A stretch of 64,000 bases of DNA, taken from Sanderia malayensis (Eukaryota; Cnidaria; Scyphozoa; Semaeostomeae; Pelagiidae). Every line of letters begins with the position of its first letter. Within the stretch, counting starts at the first letter, position 1. Shown here in pieces: positions 21,839 to 57,555 of this stretch. The notes under the pieces were generated by a model. It was not told the DNA's origin. It saw nothing but the letters and a program-made list of their open reading frames with translations, and ran no database searches. Position numbers and translations under genes: made by a program. The stretch is from NCBI GenBank assembly GCA_013076295.1, contig RQOL01000618.1, positions 4,402,001-4,466,000 of the forward strand, given 5' to 3'.

Positions 21839-22583
21839 AATTTTGCTGCAGCTGGTTCATAATAGTTACATAAAGCAATACTGGTCGCGAGCAATTCCGA
21901 ATATCTGAAACTTCGCTCAAAGTAATAAGAAGGCTCGAAATAGTAGGTTTGAAGCATTCACTTGTAATCCACTTTTCATTCACTTTTAAAATTTGGATTT
22001 CGCTGGATGCATTATGGAAGATACATGCAGAAACAAGTATGTCAAACACAACCTCAAAGATGTTAAGTAAATTATAAAATGCACTCATTTTTTTTATAAC
22101 AAACCATGCAAAATCGTCGTACCAGAGTTTCTTAACTTATAGTTATCAACATTTTTTAAAAAAATATTTAAAAAAACCACTTTGATCTTTAGAGTAAAAA
22201 ACACTGAAATTATTCGTAATTCGTTAGCCGTATCGTCTTTCCATCTTGTGCAATTGTCGAGATATATTGTCGCAATAATGACATGTGTTTCTTTGTCAAT
22301 GGTTCTTTGTGGATATTAGGGGGTATACTCTACACAGCAATACTTATCCTCATCAAGTAGCGCAATGGAAACTAAAGAAAATACTCAAACGGGTCAAACA
22401 AAGAACTGTATAAATTATAACCGATGATTTACAGATGAAAGTTATATCCAAGTAACGAAATGTACTTCTATGTTAATAATATGTGATACCAGCAACATGC
22501 TGATACAAATCAAATACAGAACAAATCAAATTCAATATAACTCAAATACAGGTTCCATCCAAGTCAATCTATTTAAGTCAAGT

Positions 22584-25388
22584 TCAGGGTTCATCAGGCT
22601 TATCCTGCCGTTTGCAACACAGCAAACGCCTGAAGAATCCAGATCTTTTCTTTCTAGGCTTCCCAACTTTTGCTTGCAATGACCATTCTGCCTCTACTGG
22701 TTGCTCTGTGTCAACAGGCAATGACGGTTGTACCTCTACTAGTTGCTCTGTGTCAACAGGCAATGACGGTTGTACCTCTACTAGTTGCTCTGTGGCTACA
22801 GGCAATGACGGTTGTGCTTCTCCTTGTTGCTCCGTGTCAACAGGCAATGACGGTTGTGCCTCTACTAGTTGCTCTGTGGCAACAGGCAATGACGGTTGTG
22901 CTTCACCTTGTTGCTCTGTGTCAACAGGCAATGACGATTGTGCCTCTACTAGTTGCTCTGTGTCAACAGGCAATGACGATTGTGCCTCTCCTTGCTGCTC
23001 TGTGGCAACAGGCAATGACGAATCTGCCTCTACTGGTTGCTCTGTGGCAACAGGCAATGACGGTTGTGCTTCTCCTTGTTGCTCTGTGGCAACAAGCAAT
23101 GACGGTTGTGCCTCTACTAGTTGCTCTGTGGCAACAGGCAATGACGGTTGTGCTTCTCCTTGTTGCTCTGTGTCAACAGGCAATGACGGTTGTGCTTCAC
23201 CTTGTTGCTCTGTGTCAACAGGCAATGACGATTGTGCCTCTACTAGTTGCTCTGTGGCAACAGGCAATGACGGTTGTGCTTCTCCTTGTTGCTCCGTGTC
23301 AACAGGCAATGACGGTTGTGCCTCTACTAGTTGCTCTGTGTCAACAGGCAATGACGGTTGTGCTTCACCTTGTTGCTCTGTGTCAACAGGCAATGACGGT
23401 TGTACCTCTACTAGTTGCTCTGTGGCAACAGGCAATGACGGTTGTGCTTCTACTGGTTGCTCTGTGGCAACAGGCAATGACGAATCTGCCTCTACTGGTT
23501 GCTCTGTGGCAACAGGCAATGACGGTTGTGCTTCTCCTTGTTGCTCTGTGTCAACAGGCAACGACGGTTGTACCTCTACTAGTTGCTCTGTGGCAACAGG
23601 CAATGACGGTTGTGCTTCACCTTGTTGCTCTGTGTCAACAGGCAATGACGATTGTGCCTCTACTAGTTGCTCTGTGTCAACAGGCAAGGACGATTGTGCC
23701 TCTCCTTGCTGCTCTGTGGCAACAGGCAACGACGATTTTGCCTCTACTGGTTGCTCTATGGCAACAGGCAATAACGATTGTGCCTCTACTAGTTGCTCTG
23801 TGGCAACAGGCAATGACGGTTGTGCTTCTACTGGTTGCTCTGTGGCAACAGGCAATGACGAATCTGCCTCTACTGGTTGCTCTGTGGCAACAGGCAATGA
23901 CGGTTGTGCTTCTCCTTGTTGCTCTGTGGCAACAAGCAATGACGGTTGTGCCTCTACTAGTTGCTCTGTGGCAACAGGCAATGACGGTTCTGCTTCTCCT
24001 TGTTGCTCTGTGTCAACAGGCAATGACGGTTGTGCTTCACCTTGTTGCTCTGTGTCAACAGGCAATGACGATTGTGCCTCTACTAGTTGCTCTGTGTCAA
24101 CAGGCAATGACGATTGTGCCTCTCCTTGCTGCTCTGTGGCAACAGGCAATGACGATTTTGCCTCTACTGGTTGCTCTATGGCAACAGGCATTAACGATTG
24201 TGCCTCTCCTTGCTGCTCTGTGGCAACAGGCAATGACGTTTTTGCCTCTACTGGTTGCTCTGTGGCAACAGGCAATGACGAATCTGCCTCTACTGGTTGC
24301 TCTGTGGCAATAGGCAATGACAATTCTGCCTCTCCTTGTTGCTCTATGGCAACAGGCAATAACGATTGTGCCTCTCCTTGCTGCTCTGTGGCAACAGGCA
24401 ATGAGGAATCTGCCTCTACTGGTTGCTCTGTGGCAATAGGCAATGACAATTCTGCCTCTCCTTGTTGCTCTATGGCAACAGGCAATCGCTCTGCAGCATT
24501 AACCAAAGATGAATATCTATTTTTCATTTGCTCTCCTTGCCAGGCAACACCTCTTTGCTCGATTTCATGATTGATTCTGGCAGAGGCACAAAATACTGTA
24601 TGGGCCATATTCATGATGCCATCCAGCTCTTGATCACTGCATGATCCAGGTAGAACTCCAAGTTTCTTCCCCACATTGCAGACGTTGTGACATGCGCTTT
24701 CCAACATTTCTGCAATCAGCTTCTCATCTTGATCATATTTATCAAGGTACACCTCCATTTCATGTGTACTGTGCTGCAGTTCAGTCATTTTTATTTCCTG
24801 TTCAGCTGCATAAATCTGCAATTGTTCATATTGCCAATTGTTGTATTTTATTGCATGTAGCAGGCTCTTGCAGCTCCTCGAGTAATTCCGAATTTTCCGA
24901 ATAGACATTTTCTCAATTTTTGTGAGCCTCTCATTTTCTTTTGCAAGCTTTTGTATCAAACCACAGTAATTGAGATACCTATTGGCATCTCTCTTGCCTG
25001 AAAAAAAAAAACAAATTCGTTTTCGTTCGAATCTAACAATCTTCTTCCACCATAACAAATGCGAATGGCAAACGTTTAGTTTATGTCTTATGGCTTATAT
25101 GTTATTATATGTTATTCCTTTGAGCTACTTTCACTTTTTTGCTCAAATACCCATCAAAGTAATACAGATATCGTTGCTTAGATAAATAACAGACACCTAA
25201 AACCTACTTTCTGCAAGTTGGATTTCAAGGTCTTTAATTCTTTCTTTGAATGCAGTCTGTGATTCCTCACTGCATATATGAGACACATCAAATGTATCCA
25301 TCTCTTTGCTATCAATTTCATTTATTATCGAAAGGGTATCTTCCACACTCTCCATATTAATCGATGAAAGTTCGCTGTTTGTACACAT
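22584..25388 (-). CDS. unrecognised coiled-coil protein with 43 tandem 14-residue repeats
   Basis: Two minus-strand exons, 25208-25388 and 22584-24997, joined by a GT-AG intron, give 864 residues. Function unknown. Residues 1 to about 210 are rich in Glu, Lys and Leu with coiled-coil character (FKERIKDLEIQLAE; NERLTKIEKMSIRKIR). They include a Cys pair near ESACHNVCNVG. About 600 residues of tandem repeats follow, each close to SSLPVATEQQGEAQ. The variable positions switch mainly between QQGEAQ, QPVEAD and QLVEAQ, so the block is very acidic and probably disordered. The last 30 residues are strongly basic and contain RRLLCCKRQ, which resembles a palmitoylated, membrane-binding tail. Start: first Met of exon 1; an in-frame Met at codon 12 is an alternative. 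Intact frame through all repeats argues for a real protein. Confidence 0.75.
22675..24480 (-). repeat. 42-bp coding minisatellite, 43 units, with 840-bp higher-order period
   Basis: The motif beginning GGCAATGACGGTTGTG (plus strand) recurs every 42 bp without a single length change: 22717 to 24481 is exactly 42 x 42. Each unit encodes 14 residues on the minus strand. A stretch of several hundred bases from about 23000 recurs 840 bp (20 units) further on with very few differences, so blocks as well as single units have been copied. Confidence 0.95.
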
Positions 25389-25491
25389 TCTAGCTCAAAC
25401 TCGAATGCAAATAATCAACTTACTGAGTAAATCAACAATGGCACAGCCTTACAAAAACCAATGTTGCGTCATATTAATTACAATTTCAATG

Positions 25492-25499
25492 TGACGTCA
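25492..25499. promoter_or_regulatory. CRE-like palindrome upstream of the repeat-protein gene
   Basis: Perfect TGACGTCA about 105 bp upstream of the proposed start codon at 25388 on the minus strand. A CREB/ATF role is inferred from the motif alone. Confidence 0.3.
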
Positions 25500-25908
25500 T
25501 AAAGCATTTCGGTTGCTGAGTTTGGATAAGACACAATACAATATATCCAAGTTGCGCATATAACTATTATTGATACAATAAAATAATTTAGCGAATCAAA
25601 ATTAGTTGCTTGAAAGGTTGTTGCGACGTTTCGGGCTTGACTCTTCATAGCGGGATTTGATTCTGAGCATTTTCTCAAACTTTCAAGATGTTCTTAACAT
25701 TATATAACTCCAATGCTTTTTGAGTATTAGCCAGGCATTTAAAAGAATCAAATATAGGAATAGCCCAGAAATGTGATTATTTAGTGATATGGTGACTAGT
25801 GGAGCCGGAGAACATTTTGCCGAGTGGGTTTTTAAGGTTTTGCGAGCACTCGTGCAAGTATGCATTCACAACTACTTCTCCTCGTTCTATGGTTCATCAA
25901 AAGAATTC

Positions 25909-27004
25909 ATCTTCGTCTCATTATACTCTTATCAGTACTACGCAAAATACTGGCTATCAGTATGATAGGTAGGAGTATGGACAAGATGAAGAAGACAATC
26001 CCTCCAACACAAGCCGCTTACCAACCAGACCGTAGCACAACAGAACAAGTCTTCAGTATGAAGATCCTTGCAGAGAAAGCCATCACCTCAGCAGACTACA
26101 AAGTTGTACTACTACTTTTAGACATGTCAAAGGGATTTGACACAGTCCGAAGAAAAGATCTATTCGACATATTAAAGGAAATTCTAGATGATGATGAACT
26201 GCATATGATTAAGATCCTGGTAGAAGATGTAAAGCTGACCGTAAGAGTAGGAAATTCACTTGGAGAGAAAATCATCACAAACATCGGAGTGCCACAAGGA
26301 GATTGTCTCAGTCCAATACTATTCATCATTCACCTAGCAGCAGCCCTCAAACCAACACTAAACATAGGATTACTCAAAGCCATCAGGGATCATGACTATG
26401 GGAAGTATACCATCTCACCCTTCATAATAGATCAGCAATATGCAGATGACACTGGATGGATAACAAGTGATACAGAAAGGTCAAGAGAAATCAGAAGAGA
26501 AGTACCACCAAAGCTCAAAGAGAAAAATCTTATGGTGAATGACACTAAAACAGAAGAACATGAAGTGGAGAGAAATGGAAGCATAGAATGGATGAAGTGT
26601 AAATATCTAGGAAGTCTTTTAGATACAGAAAATGACATCAAACGGAGAAAGACACTAGCTCATGGAGCATTTAACAACCTAAAACACATCTTTGAGAGCA
26701 AGAGAGTGACCGTGGAAGTGAAACTGAGACTATTCAGAAGCCACGTAGAAAGTATTTTCCTTTACAACAGCGAGCTGTGGACTCTGACCAAAAGTCTAGA
26801 GAACACCGTAGATGTCTTTCAGAGGAACATCCTAAGGAAAATCCTGAACACCAGATGGCCAGACAAAATTAGAAATGAAGATCTATATGAGAAGAAATGC
26901 AAAGTAAGAGAATGGAGTAAGATCACAAAAGAAAGAAGACTAAGATGGTACGGACATCTCCTCAGACTACCGGCAAGTACACCAGCAAAGAAGGCTCTAG
27001 AAAA
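25909..27004 (+). pseudogene. LINE reverse transcriptase fragment
   Basis: Frame equivalent to RT palm and thumb. Motifs in order: SVLRKILA, PPTQAAYQPDRSTTEQ, LLLDMSKGFDTV, GVPQGDCLSPILF, YADDTGW (the catalytic YADD) and KYLGSLLD, then the C-terminal RLRWYGHLLRLP. The N-terminal endonuclease and first RT motifs are missing through 5' truncation. The frame runs a further 73 bp into the inserted LTR before a stop at 27077, so those last codons are not LINE sequence. Clade not assigned. Not expected to be active. Confidence 0.88.
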
Positions 27005-27144
27005 TGTAATATCGCGAGAGCGAGTGAAACGCCAGAGACTACATCTTGGATTACTACTGAACTGCTCAAATTACTAACACTAATTTACATATAAACAATA
27101 AGACAATTACATACGAGGCCAGACACGAATATGAGAATATTACA
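27005..27144 (-). repeat. LTR (3' LTR in element orientation)
   Basis: 140 bp, TGTAATATCG to AATATTACA, 138 of 140 identical to the partner at 28424. The polypurine tract lies just inside it. Confidence 0.9.
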
Positions 27145-27274
27145 TCTCTTCTTTTGTTTCAAAATAAAAATCAAAGTGTTTTTTTTTACGACATGTCCGG
27201 TATTGTTTGCTTTGACTTGACCTTCCTTGATTTGCTTGATTGAATCTGTAAGGGCTAGCGGCTAGTGAATTCTT

Positions 27275-27850
27275 CAGTGTACTCACTTCTGAGGAAAATT
27301 CCTCAAAATGAGGAATTTTTGACCTTTTTGAGGATTTTTCTGAGGAATTTCTGTTTTTAAGGAAAATCTGAGGAATTTTTCATAACTCCTCAGATTTCCT
27401 GAGAAGTATCGAAACCTTTGATATAAAGCAAGCAAAAGACCAGATAGATCTATAAAGATACGAAAAACGTGTGAATCAGCATAATCCGCATGAGCTATCA
27501 TCATGCTCGATAGCCCTTTGAGTTTTTTCCAAGTGTCCGAAACCGAAGCTCATCAAAAGCTTGAATTCAAATGAATTGAATTGAATTGAATTGTCAAGAG
27601 GAGCCTCAGCATCAGTTGCATTGCTTTTGACGGAGCGAATAAGACTTTACAATTTTTCCTTATTTACAACTTGTATCATTTTTACAATTTATTTACCTTA
27701 TCCGTATTTCATACACCTCTAAAGACATTCATTTTTGCAGTGTAGGGGTTGTAGAAACAGGATATTGCAATTCTGAGGAATTTTCAGGAAATCTGAGGAA
27801 TTTTTCGTGAAAATCTGAGGAATTTTACATGAAGGAGAGTGAGAACACTG
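27275..27850. mobile_element. hAT-like MITE nested inside the LTR element
   Basis: Perfect 8-bp target duplication GAATTCTT at 27267-27274 and 27851-27858. Ends CAGTGTACTCACT and (inverted) CAGTGTTCTCACT match at 12 of 13. CAGTG-type ends with 8-bp duplications are the hallmark of hAT transposons. The 576 bp contain no transposase. Subterminal copies of CTGAGGAATTT, in both orientations, fill both ends and may be transposase-binding sites. Confidence 0.88.
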
Positions 27851-28423
27851 GAATTCTTTGAGTGAGTCTTTTGGTCGTAAATGAGTTCAAAAATGTAGTC
27901 ATTATTCGTTATTCCTCGCTTCTCGTATTTCAACTCTGTATTCTCCGTGTTTTCTTGCGAACCAGTCTTCCTAGAGCATAGTTTCTGGCTGGCATGTGCA
28001 ACCACATCCGCCTCAGCATTTCTCTGCGCTTCGAGAGTGAACCTGGCCGGACAAAGTCTTCCTGTGATCAGCATCCCCTCAGCTCTTTGTGAGTGACCTG
28101 AATTCACGACTTTCTCACCATTCCTCGGCATTTTGCGAGCTGGCTATTGAGACTACAAAGCTTCCTGTTTGTAGGTTTTCGTGCTCGTTTGACTGTGTTC
28201 GTGTTCTGTAATACGATATGTATGCGCTTCAGATTCTGAATTCCATCTGCAAGCAACGCGTCCTGTTTGTTTAGGCCCGCGGTAGTGTGACTGTAATCCT
28301 TTCGATTTCTGGAGATTCGTAGCTATTTATTTTCTGTTTCCTTCTTTATTTAATGTATGAAGACTCTCTTTCACTTTATTTTGCCCAACCCTAAGGTTTT
28401 TCTTGGTTTATCCCCGTCGCCAA

Positions 28424-28563
28424 TGTAATATCGCGAGAGCGAGTGAAACGCAACAGACTACATCTTGGATTACTACTGAACTGCTCAAATTACTAACACT
28501 AATTTACATATAAACAATAAGACAATTACATACGAGGCCAGACACGAATATGAGAATATTACA
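28424..28563 (-). repeat. LTR (5' LTR in element orientation)
   Basis: 140 bp, same TG...CA ends as the copy at 27005. The primer-binding site lies just inside it on the minus strand. Confidence 0.9.
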
Positions 28564-28796
28564 GAAGAAGCAAGAAGAACAGTGAAAAAATCCAAAGGAG
28601 GACAAAAGCTAACATGGCTGAAGTTAGTGGATAGAGACTTAGAAAAGGTGAAAGTGGCGGTGGTAAATGGTGGTGGAATAAATCCCAATTATGAACAATT
28701 AGCACAAAATAGATCTATTTGACAGGTGGTGGTGAACCGCGCTATGTCCTTGTGACGATACAGCGTTCGAGAAGAAGAAGAAGAAGAAAAGAATTC

Positions 28797-30705
28797 TTCC
28801 ATTCCATTGAACATGTGTTTCAATAAACACTAATAAGTTTTTGGTTCTAAAAGTTTCCCGGGGCAGAAGTTACAGAAGGAAAAAAGGGAAAAAGAGGTCT
28901 TCCTTTGAACTAGCTCATTCTGTATCCGCATATTGACAAGGTAACATATTATTTAGTTGCCATAGGGCTATATGCGATTCTGGTAGAGTTGTCACACACA
29001 AAGCAATATACAGATTTTGAAACACAAATTGACGCAAAGTGTTCAATGTCCTATCTGTAACGAAAGAGCGTTATAGAAAAGGAGAGGCACAAGACTCTCA
29101 AGTTTAATACAATTTCACAATGATCATAATAATAATCGATTCGTTACAATCTGAACAACTGTGAATAACGTAGCATTTGACATATATGGAGTTTGGTTTG
29201 GTTCTTGTTTTTCGCAAGAATTTTGAGAAGAATTTTCTTCACCCAAACGTACATTTTTTGTCTTTTTGTATTGTTTAGTATCGGCAACAGGGAATAGCGA
29301 TAAGACAAAGACGGTTTTTCTCATTTGTCCTGATTTAAAAAGAAATCTCGGGACTCTGGTAAAAAGCAAACAAGAAATGCACAGGTTGCCAGAGGGAGGA
29401 CATTTGAAATTGCAACAAACCATCGTCAGCTTGTTTTCTTCAATGTATGTTGTATCACTTTCATTGTATTACTTTCATTACTATTTTACTGATGTATCGA
29501 CTTTCTGTATCTTATATTTGTGTAGATTAGTTAGTTCATAAATTGCATGTGTAGTGGAATTTAAAATATGAAGCTGAACTGAACTGAACTGAGCCAAGCC
29601 AGTTCAAACTACGTAATTTTACCATTGCAACTGCTACGCAGTACAAGGAGCCACAGATGGTAAATATATTTATGGTACTGAAAAAGCATTTCTACGACTT
29701 GCTTGTAAAATTTCCATAAGATAAGAAGTTACTATCACCGCACAAGAATCAAAATAACAATTGCAATTTTTGTTATGATCATCATGATGTAGCCCGTGGA
29801 AATGGCGTTCAATGAATACGCAAGTGATAGCAAATAGCAGCAACACAAGCAAAACTCTCTTTATTCCATGCACAATATCACCATCAACTCTTTGATAAGA
29901 CATGTTAATACAAAATAAAACATAAAACTGCCGCGACAAATGTGGCAAAGCAAGTCGAAGTTTGTTTCCCTTTACTTGCATTGAGCATTGAACATAATTC
30001 ATAATGGTGATGATGACAATACGGCTATTACTAAAAGCAGGGAAGGGGAACGACCGTCGACAAATTGCAGCAGATGTTTTAGTAGAACATTAAAATTTGA
30101 ATAAATACCAGTAAATATTGCAAAGACAGTGATGAAATACAAATATGTCAATCGCATTAATAAAAAAATCATGCCCACTTCTTCAATCAAATGTTTTCGT
30201 AACTGAAACTAAACATATTTTATCTTTTTTGATTTCTGTCTCAAAAGCGAGTTTGCGAAAATGTGCCTTATTTCATTAGCACGTTGGCCAGTTTGGATTA
30301 TTTTGCTGTTACGTGATTTTGTAATCGATTGTTGATTTTGACATGGGTTGGACTGACTTTTGCAAGGTTTGCAACAGTTTGCAACACTGGGTTTGATCCT
30401 TCAGAGGTCATGCCTTCACTGGTTCAAGTCCACATATGGTCAGGAACCACGAACTACAAGCTGTCAGCCAACATTACATCACAAATGTATTATGTACTAC
30501 AAGTTTGATAAGCTTATTTTTCTGAAAAGGACATGTGTTCGAAACGAGAAGAGTAGTTCGTACTAAATATCTCCCAATAGTCTTTGCGACCCAATTCCTG
30601 TCAAAACCCTTCTGCAGCGCCTCATATCTTCCCTTCTTTATCATTTTCATTCACTATTTATGGTAGTGCACATGAAATTTGCTTTTCTGATTGAGGGAAA
30701 TCGAA
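28797..30705. other. spacer upstream of DYNC1H1
   Basis: No supportable gene. Hydrophobic minus-strand frames at 29670-30190 have no recognised domain. A short CTGAA tandem lies near 29573. An isolated B-box-like GGTTCAAGTCC at about 30420 has no matching A box. An in-frame TGA at 30688 precedes the dynein start. Confidence 0.45.
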
Positions 30706-55483
<24,778 letters not shown>

Positions 55484-55487
55484 ATCG

Positions 55488-55493
55488 AATAAA
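55488..55493 (+). promoter_or_regulatory. poly(A) signal of DYNC1H1
   Basis: AATAAA five bases after the stop codon, implying a very short 3' UTR if used. Confidence 0.45.
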
Positions 55494-55628
55494 CATGCAA
55501 CTATTATTAATCTTCGTTTATTCTTTGCTTGATATGAACTATAACTATATTAGAGTCGTTAATTTTTTGAAATTATCATGACGTTCCTTGCATAGTTGAC
55601 ATCAAAATCAACTGATTCCTGTTTTACT

Positions 55629-55711
55629 TATTATTATCACTACTGTTATTATTATTACTACTCTTATTATTATTGCTACTGTTATTATTATCACTACTGT
55701 TATTATTATTA
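55629..55711 (+). repeat. ATT-rich trinucleotide repeat
   Basis: Imperfect TTA/CTA/CTG triplets (TATTATTATCACTACTG and variants) for about 80 bp. A purer ATA run also lies in the last DYNC1H1 intron at about 55161-55183. Confidence 0.7.
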
Positions 55712-56064
55712 CCTTCTTTGGAATATAGAAATTGTGTAATCTGCGTGATCAAGTTGTTTTTCATTCATAGTTTTGCTCGCTCGAACCAGCTAGGCTTGGG
55801 GAGAAATTCTGCTTACAACTACTTTCTGCTTTGCCCGTAAACCTGGGAGATTGTGTTCAAATTGTAATAACTGTTTTTCTTTTCCTTGCTTTTCGTACAA
55901 CGTTTAGGTTCACTCGATACACGCTTGCTTTTAACATCCTGGCGCTTAGGATTATATAGTTAATATCATAATTATCATACATATGATATTATAATCAAAG
56001 ACATTTGTAACTGGACTAATGCATTTCAAGTATATGTCGTGGGGTGGTTTTCTGTCTTCAGAAA

Positions 56065-56250
56065 CTTCCACCGCCAGGCGTGGGGTACGGCACTCAGTAT
56101 GTCGGTAGAGTCTTGGTGCTGCTGAGGTCAGTGACTTCTTTAAGACTTTCAGCAGAGATAGACACAGGTTTGCCTTCTGTCTTTGATGGTGGGTTGCCGT
56201 ACCCACTCTACCAACGTTAAGTTGGTGGGTGGCAGTACCCACTGTACCTC
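56065..56250. repeat. inverted repeat element downstream of DYNC1H1
   Basis: GTGGGGTACGGCA near 56079 is inverted as TGCCGTACCCAC near 56194. A second related arm (GGTGGGTGGCAGTACCCAC) follows, and a short hairpin ACCAACGTTAAGTTGGT lies between the arms. Looks like a foldback or MITE fragment. No clear target duplication. Confidence 0.4.
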
Positions 56251-56699
56251 TCTCTACCTCTCTACCTCTCCTCTCTTCTCTACCTCTCCTAACTTAGTCG
56301 AAATTCGAATTACATTTATTAATGCTATATTATGAATAATTTAAAATGTTCATCTTCATCTTCTGTCGTCATGGCCATAACCAATGGTCATGTCTCAGGT
56401 TGCTTTTAGGGTACCATTCTGTTTCTCTTCATGGATCCTGGGTATGGCCATCTCTTAATTGGTTTTAACACCTTGACGGTATAATATTCAGTGAGTAAAC
56501 TCACCACTTCACTTTTTTACAAATTTTGCTTACGCTGCCTCGTTATGGTGGCATTTCTCATTACCCAGCGAATATTTTTCTCTTTAATTTACTTTATCTC
56601 TTTAGAGCCTTTTAAGATGTTTTTAAGACTGTCACTGAGAAGACCGCCAGTGTAATTTTACGTCCATTTTCTTCGCTACTACAGCCAAAATTTTTCAAG

Positions 56700-57250
56700 C
56701 CAGTTTACTCACTTCTCGTAGAGGTTGTGCTGTTGGGTGGGTTGCCGATCCGGAAAGTAGTTCAAATCCTGACACGTGCAGTTAATTTTAATTATTTTCA
56801 AGCAAGTTAAAATTTTGGGATTAATAAGATCGATAATAATTGCATTCCTTCATTTGCCGGTTGCAGTGGCGTAGAGGTTGTGCTTGGGAGTGTGCTACCG
56901 ACCGGGAAAGTAGTTCAAATCCTGACACATCCAGATAATTTTAATAATTTTCAAGCAAATTAAAATTATGAAATTAATAAGATTGATAATTGCATACCTT
57001 CATTTGCCGGTTGCAGTAGCGTAGAGGTTGTGTTTGGGGTATGGGAGCGGCCATGAAAGTAGTTCAAATCTTGACACATCCAGATAATTTTAATAATTTT
57101 CAAGCAAATTAAAATTATGGAACTAATAGGATTGATAATTGCATACCTTCATTTGCCGGTTGCAGTGGTGTAGAGGTTGTATTTGAGGTATGCGACCGGC
57201 CAGGTAGGTGGATCGAGACCAGGTGAAGGAATGTAAATTTAATTCACCGT
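56700..57250 (+). repeat. tandem array of four tRNA-like SINE modules
   Basis: GTAGAGGTTG recurs at 56718, 56871, 57021 and 57170 (spacing 153, 150 and 149 bp). Each module has an A-box-like TGGCGTAGAGGT and, about 40 bp on, a B-box-like AGTTCAAATCC (GGATCGAGACC in the last). Between modules is an AT-rich linker (TTTTAATAATTTTCAAGCAA) ending CATTTGCCGGTTGCAGT. These are internal RNA polymerase III promoter elements as in tRNA-derived SINEs. The modules do not fold as complete tRNAs. Confidence 0.7.
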
Positions 57251-57390
57251 CATCTGCTCTCGATATACCTACCTGTAAATTGTACTATGACTCTCCTAGC
57301 CTTTAATTCAAACGTAACAGTAAGTGATGGTACCGGTAAGATAGAGTTAATAGTAATAATAGATAGGCTGTTAGTGGCGCATAGCAGTTA

Positions 57391-57555
57391 GGGGGGCATC
57401 GCGCGAATGGCTGTAAATATTAAGGGGTCATACGCTCGCGCCTGAAAAACTAAGGGGAGGCGGATCAACTTTTTGTTACAAGTAAAGACCTCTAGAGAAA
57501 ACGCAGAGCGAATTTACCTCCCCTTGTTTTTCCGTGAATCTCGCAATGTCCCCCC
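57391..57555. repeat. possible MITE with GGGGGG ends
   Basis: The left end GGGGGGCATCGCGCGAAT is imperfectly inverted at the right end ATTCAC...TCGCAATGTCCCCCC. Inner arms AAGGGGAGG and CCTCCCCTT also pair. Target duplication unclear. Confidence 0.35.

Larger units (their letters stand above)
20167..22583. other. spacer, no firm gene
   Basis: Outside the two repeat features listed separately, this 2.4 kb is AT-rich and without recognisable coding sequence on either strand. Confidence 0.45.
27005..28563 (-). mobile_element. small non-autonomous LTR retroelement (TRIM-like), antisense within the LINE
   Basis: Two 140-bp direct repeats (27005-27144 and 28424-28563) start TG and end CA, and differ at only 2 positions. 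On the minus strand, TGGCGACGGGGAT follows the 5' LTR after one base. This is a primer-binding site of the kind used by Mag-type Ty3/gypsy elements (serine tRNA). The purine tract AAAAGAAGAGA directly precedes the 3' LTR. Flanks GAAAA (27000-27004) and GAAGA (28564-28568) fit a 5-bp target duplication with one mismatch. No gag or pol is recognisable, so it would need proteins supplied by another element. A hAT-like MITE sits inside. Confidence 0.88.
25909..28786 (+). mobile_element. 5'-truncated LINE (non-LTR retrotransposon), interrupted by an LTR element
   Basis: Bounded by a perfect 10-bp target duplication AAAAGAATTC at 25899-25908 and 28787-28796. It begins in the middle of a reverse transcriptase and ends in a GAA-repeat tail (28770-28786), typical of 5'-truncated non-LTR elements. 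Coding resumes after the LTR insertion at 28569 with the expected basic C-terminal region and a W-containing motif, then ends at a stop near 28721. Excluding the insertion the LINE is about 1.3 kb. Confidence 0.9.

Noticed and set aside
22675..24480. Regular direct repeats resembling a CRISPR array
   Set aside because: Units are contiguous with no spacers, encode a continuous protein and lie in an animal gene.
22612..24570. Long plus-strand open frames (652 and 547 codons) with Cys-rich or Leu/Gln-rich repeats
   Set aside because: They are antisense readings of the 42-bp array. A 42-bp unit without stops stays open in several frames, and only the minus strand has flanking unique coding sequence and a spliced first exon.
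27005..27077. Last codons of the reverse transcriptase open frame
   Set aside because: These lie in the inserted LTR; the LINE's own frame resumes after 28568.
29670..30190. Two hydrophobic minus-strand open frames upstream of DYNC1H1
   Set aside because: Unrelated frames, no domain and no convincing splice junction.
30420..30431. Isolated B-box-like GGTTCAAGTCC
   Set aside because: No A box at the right distance and no tRNA fold.
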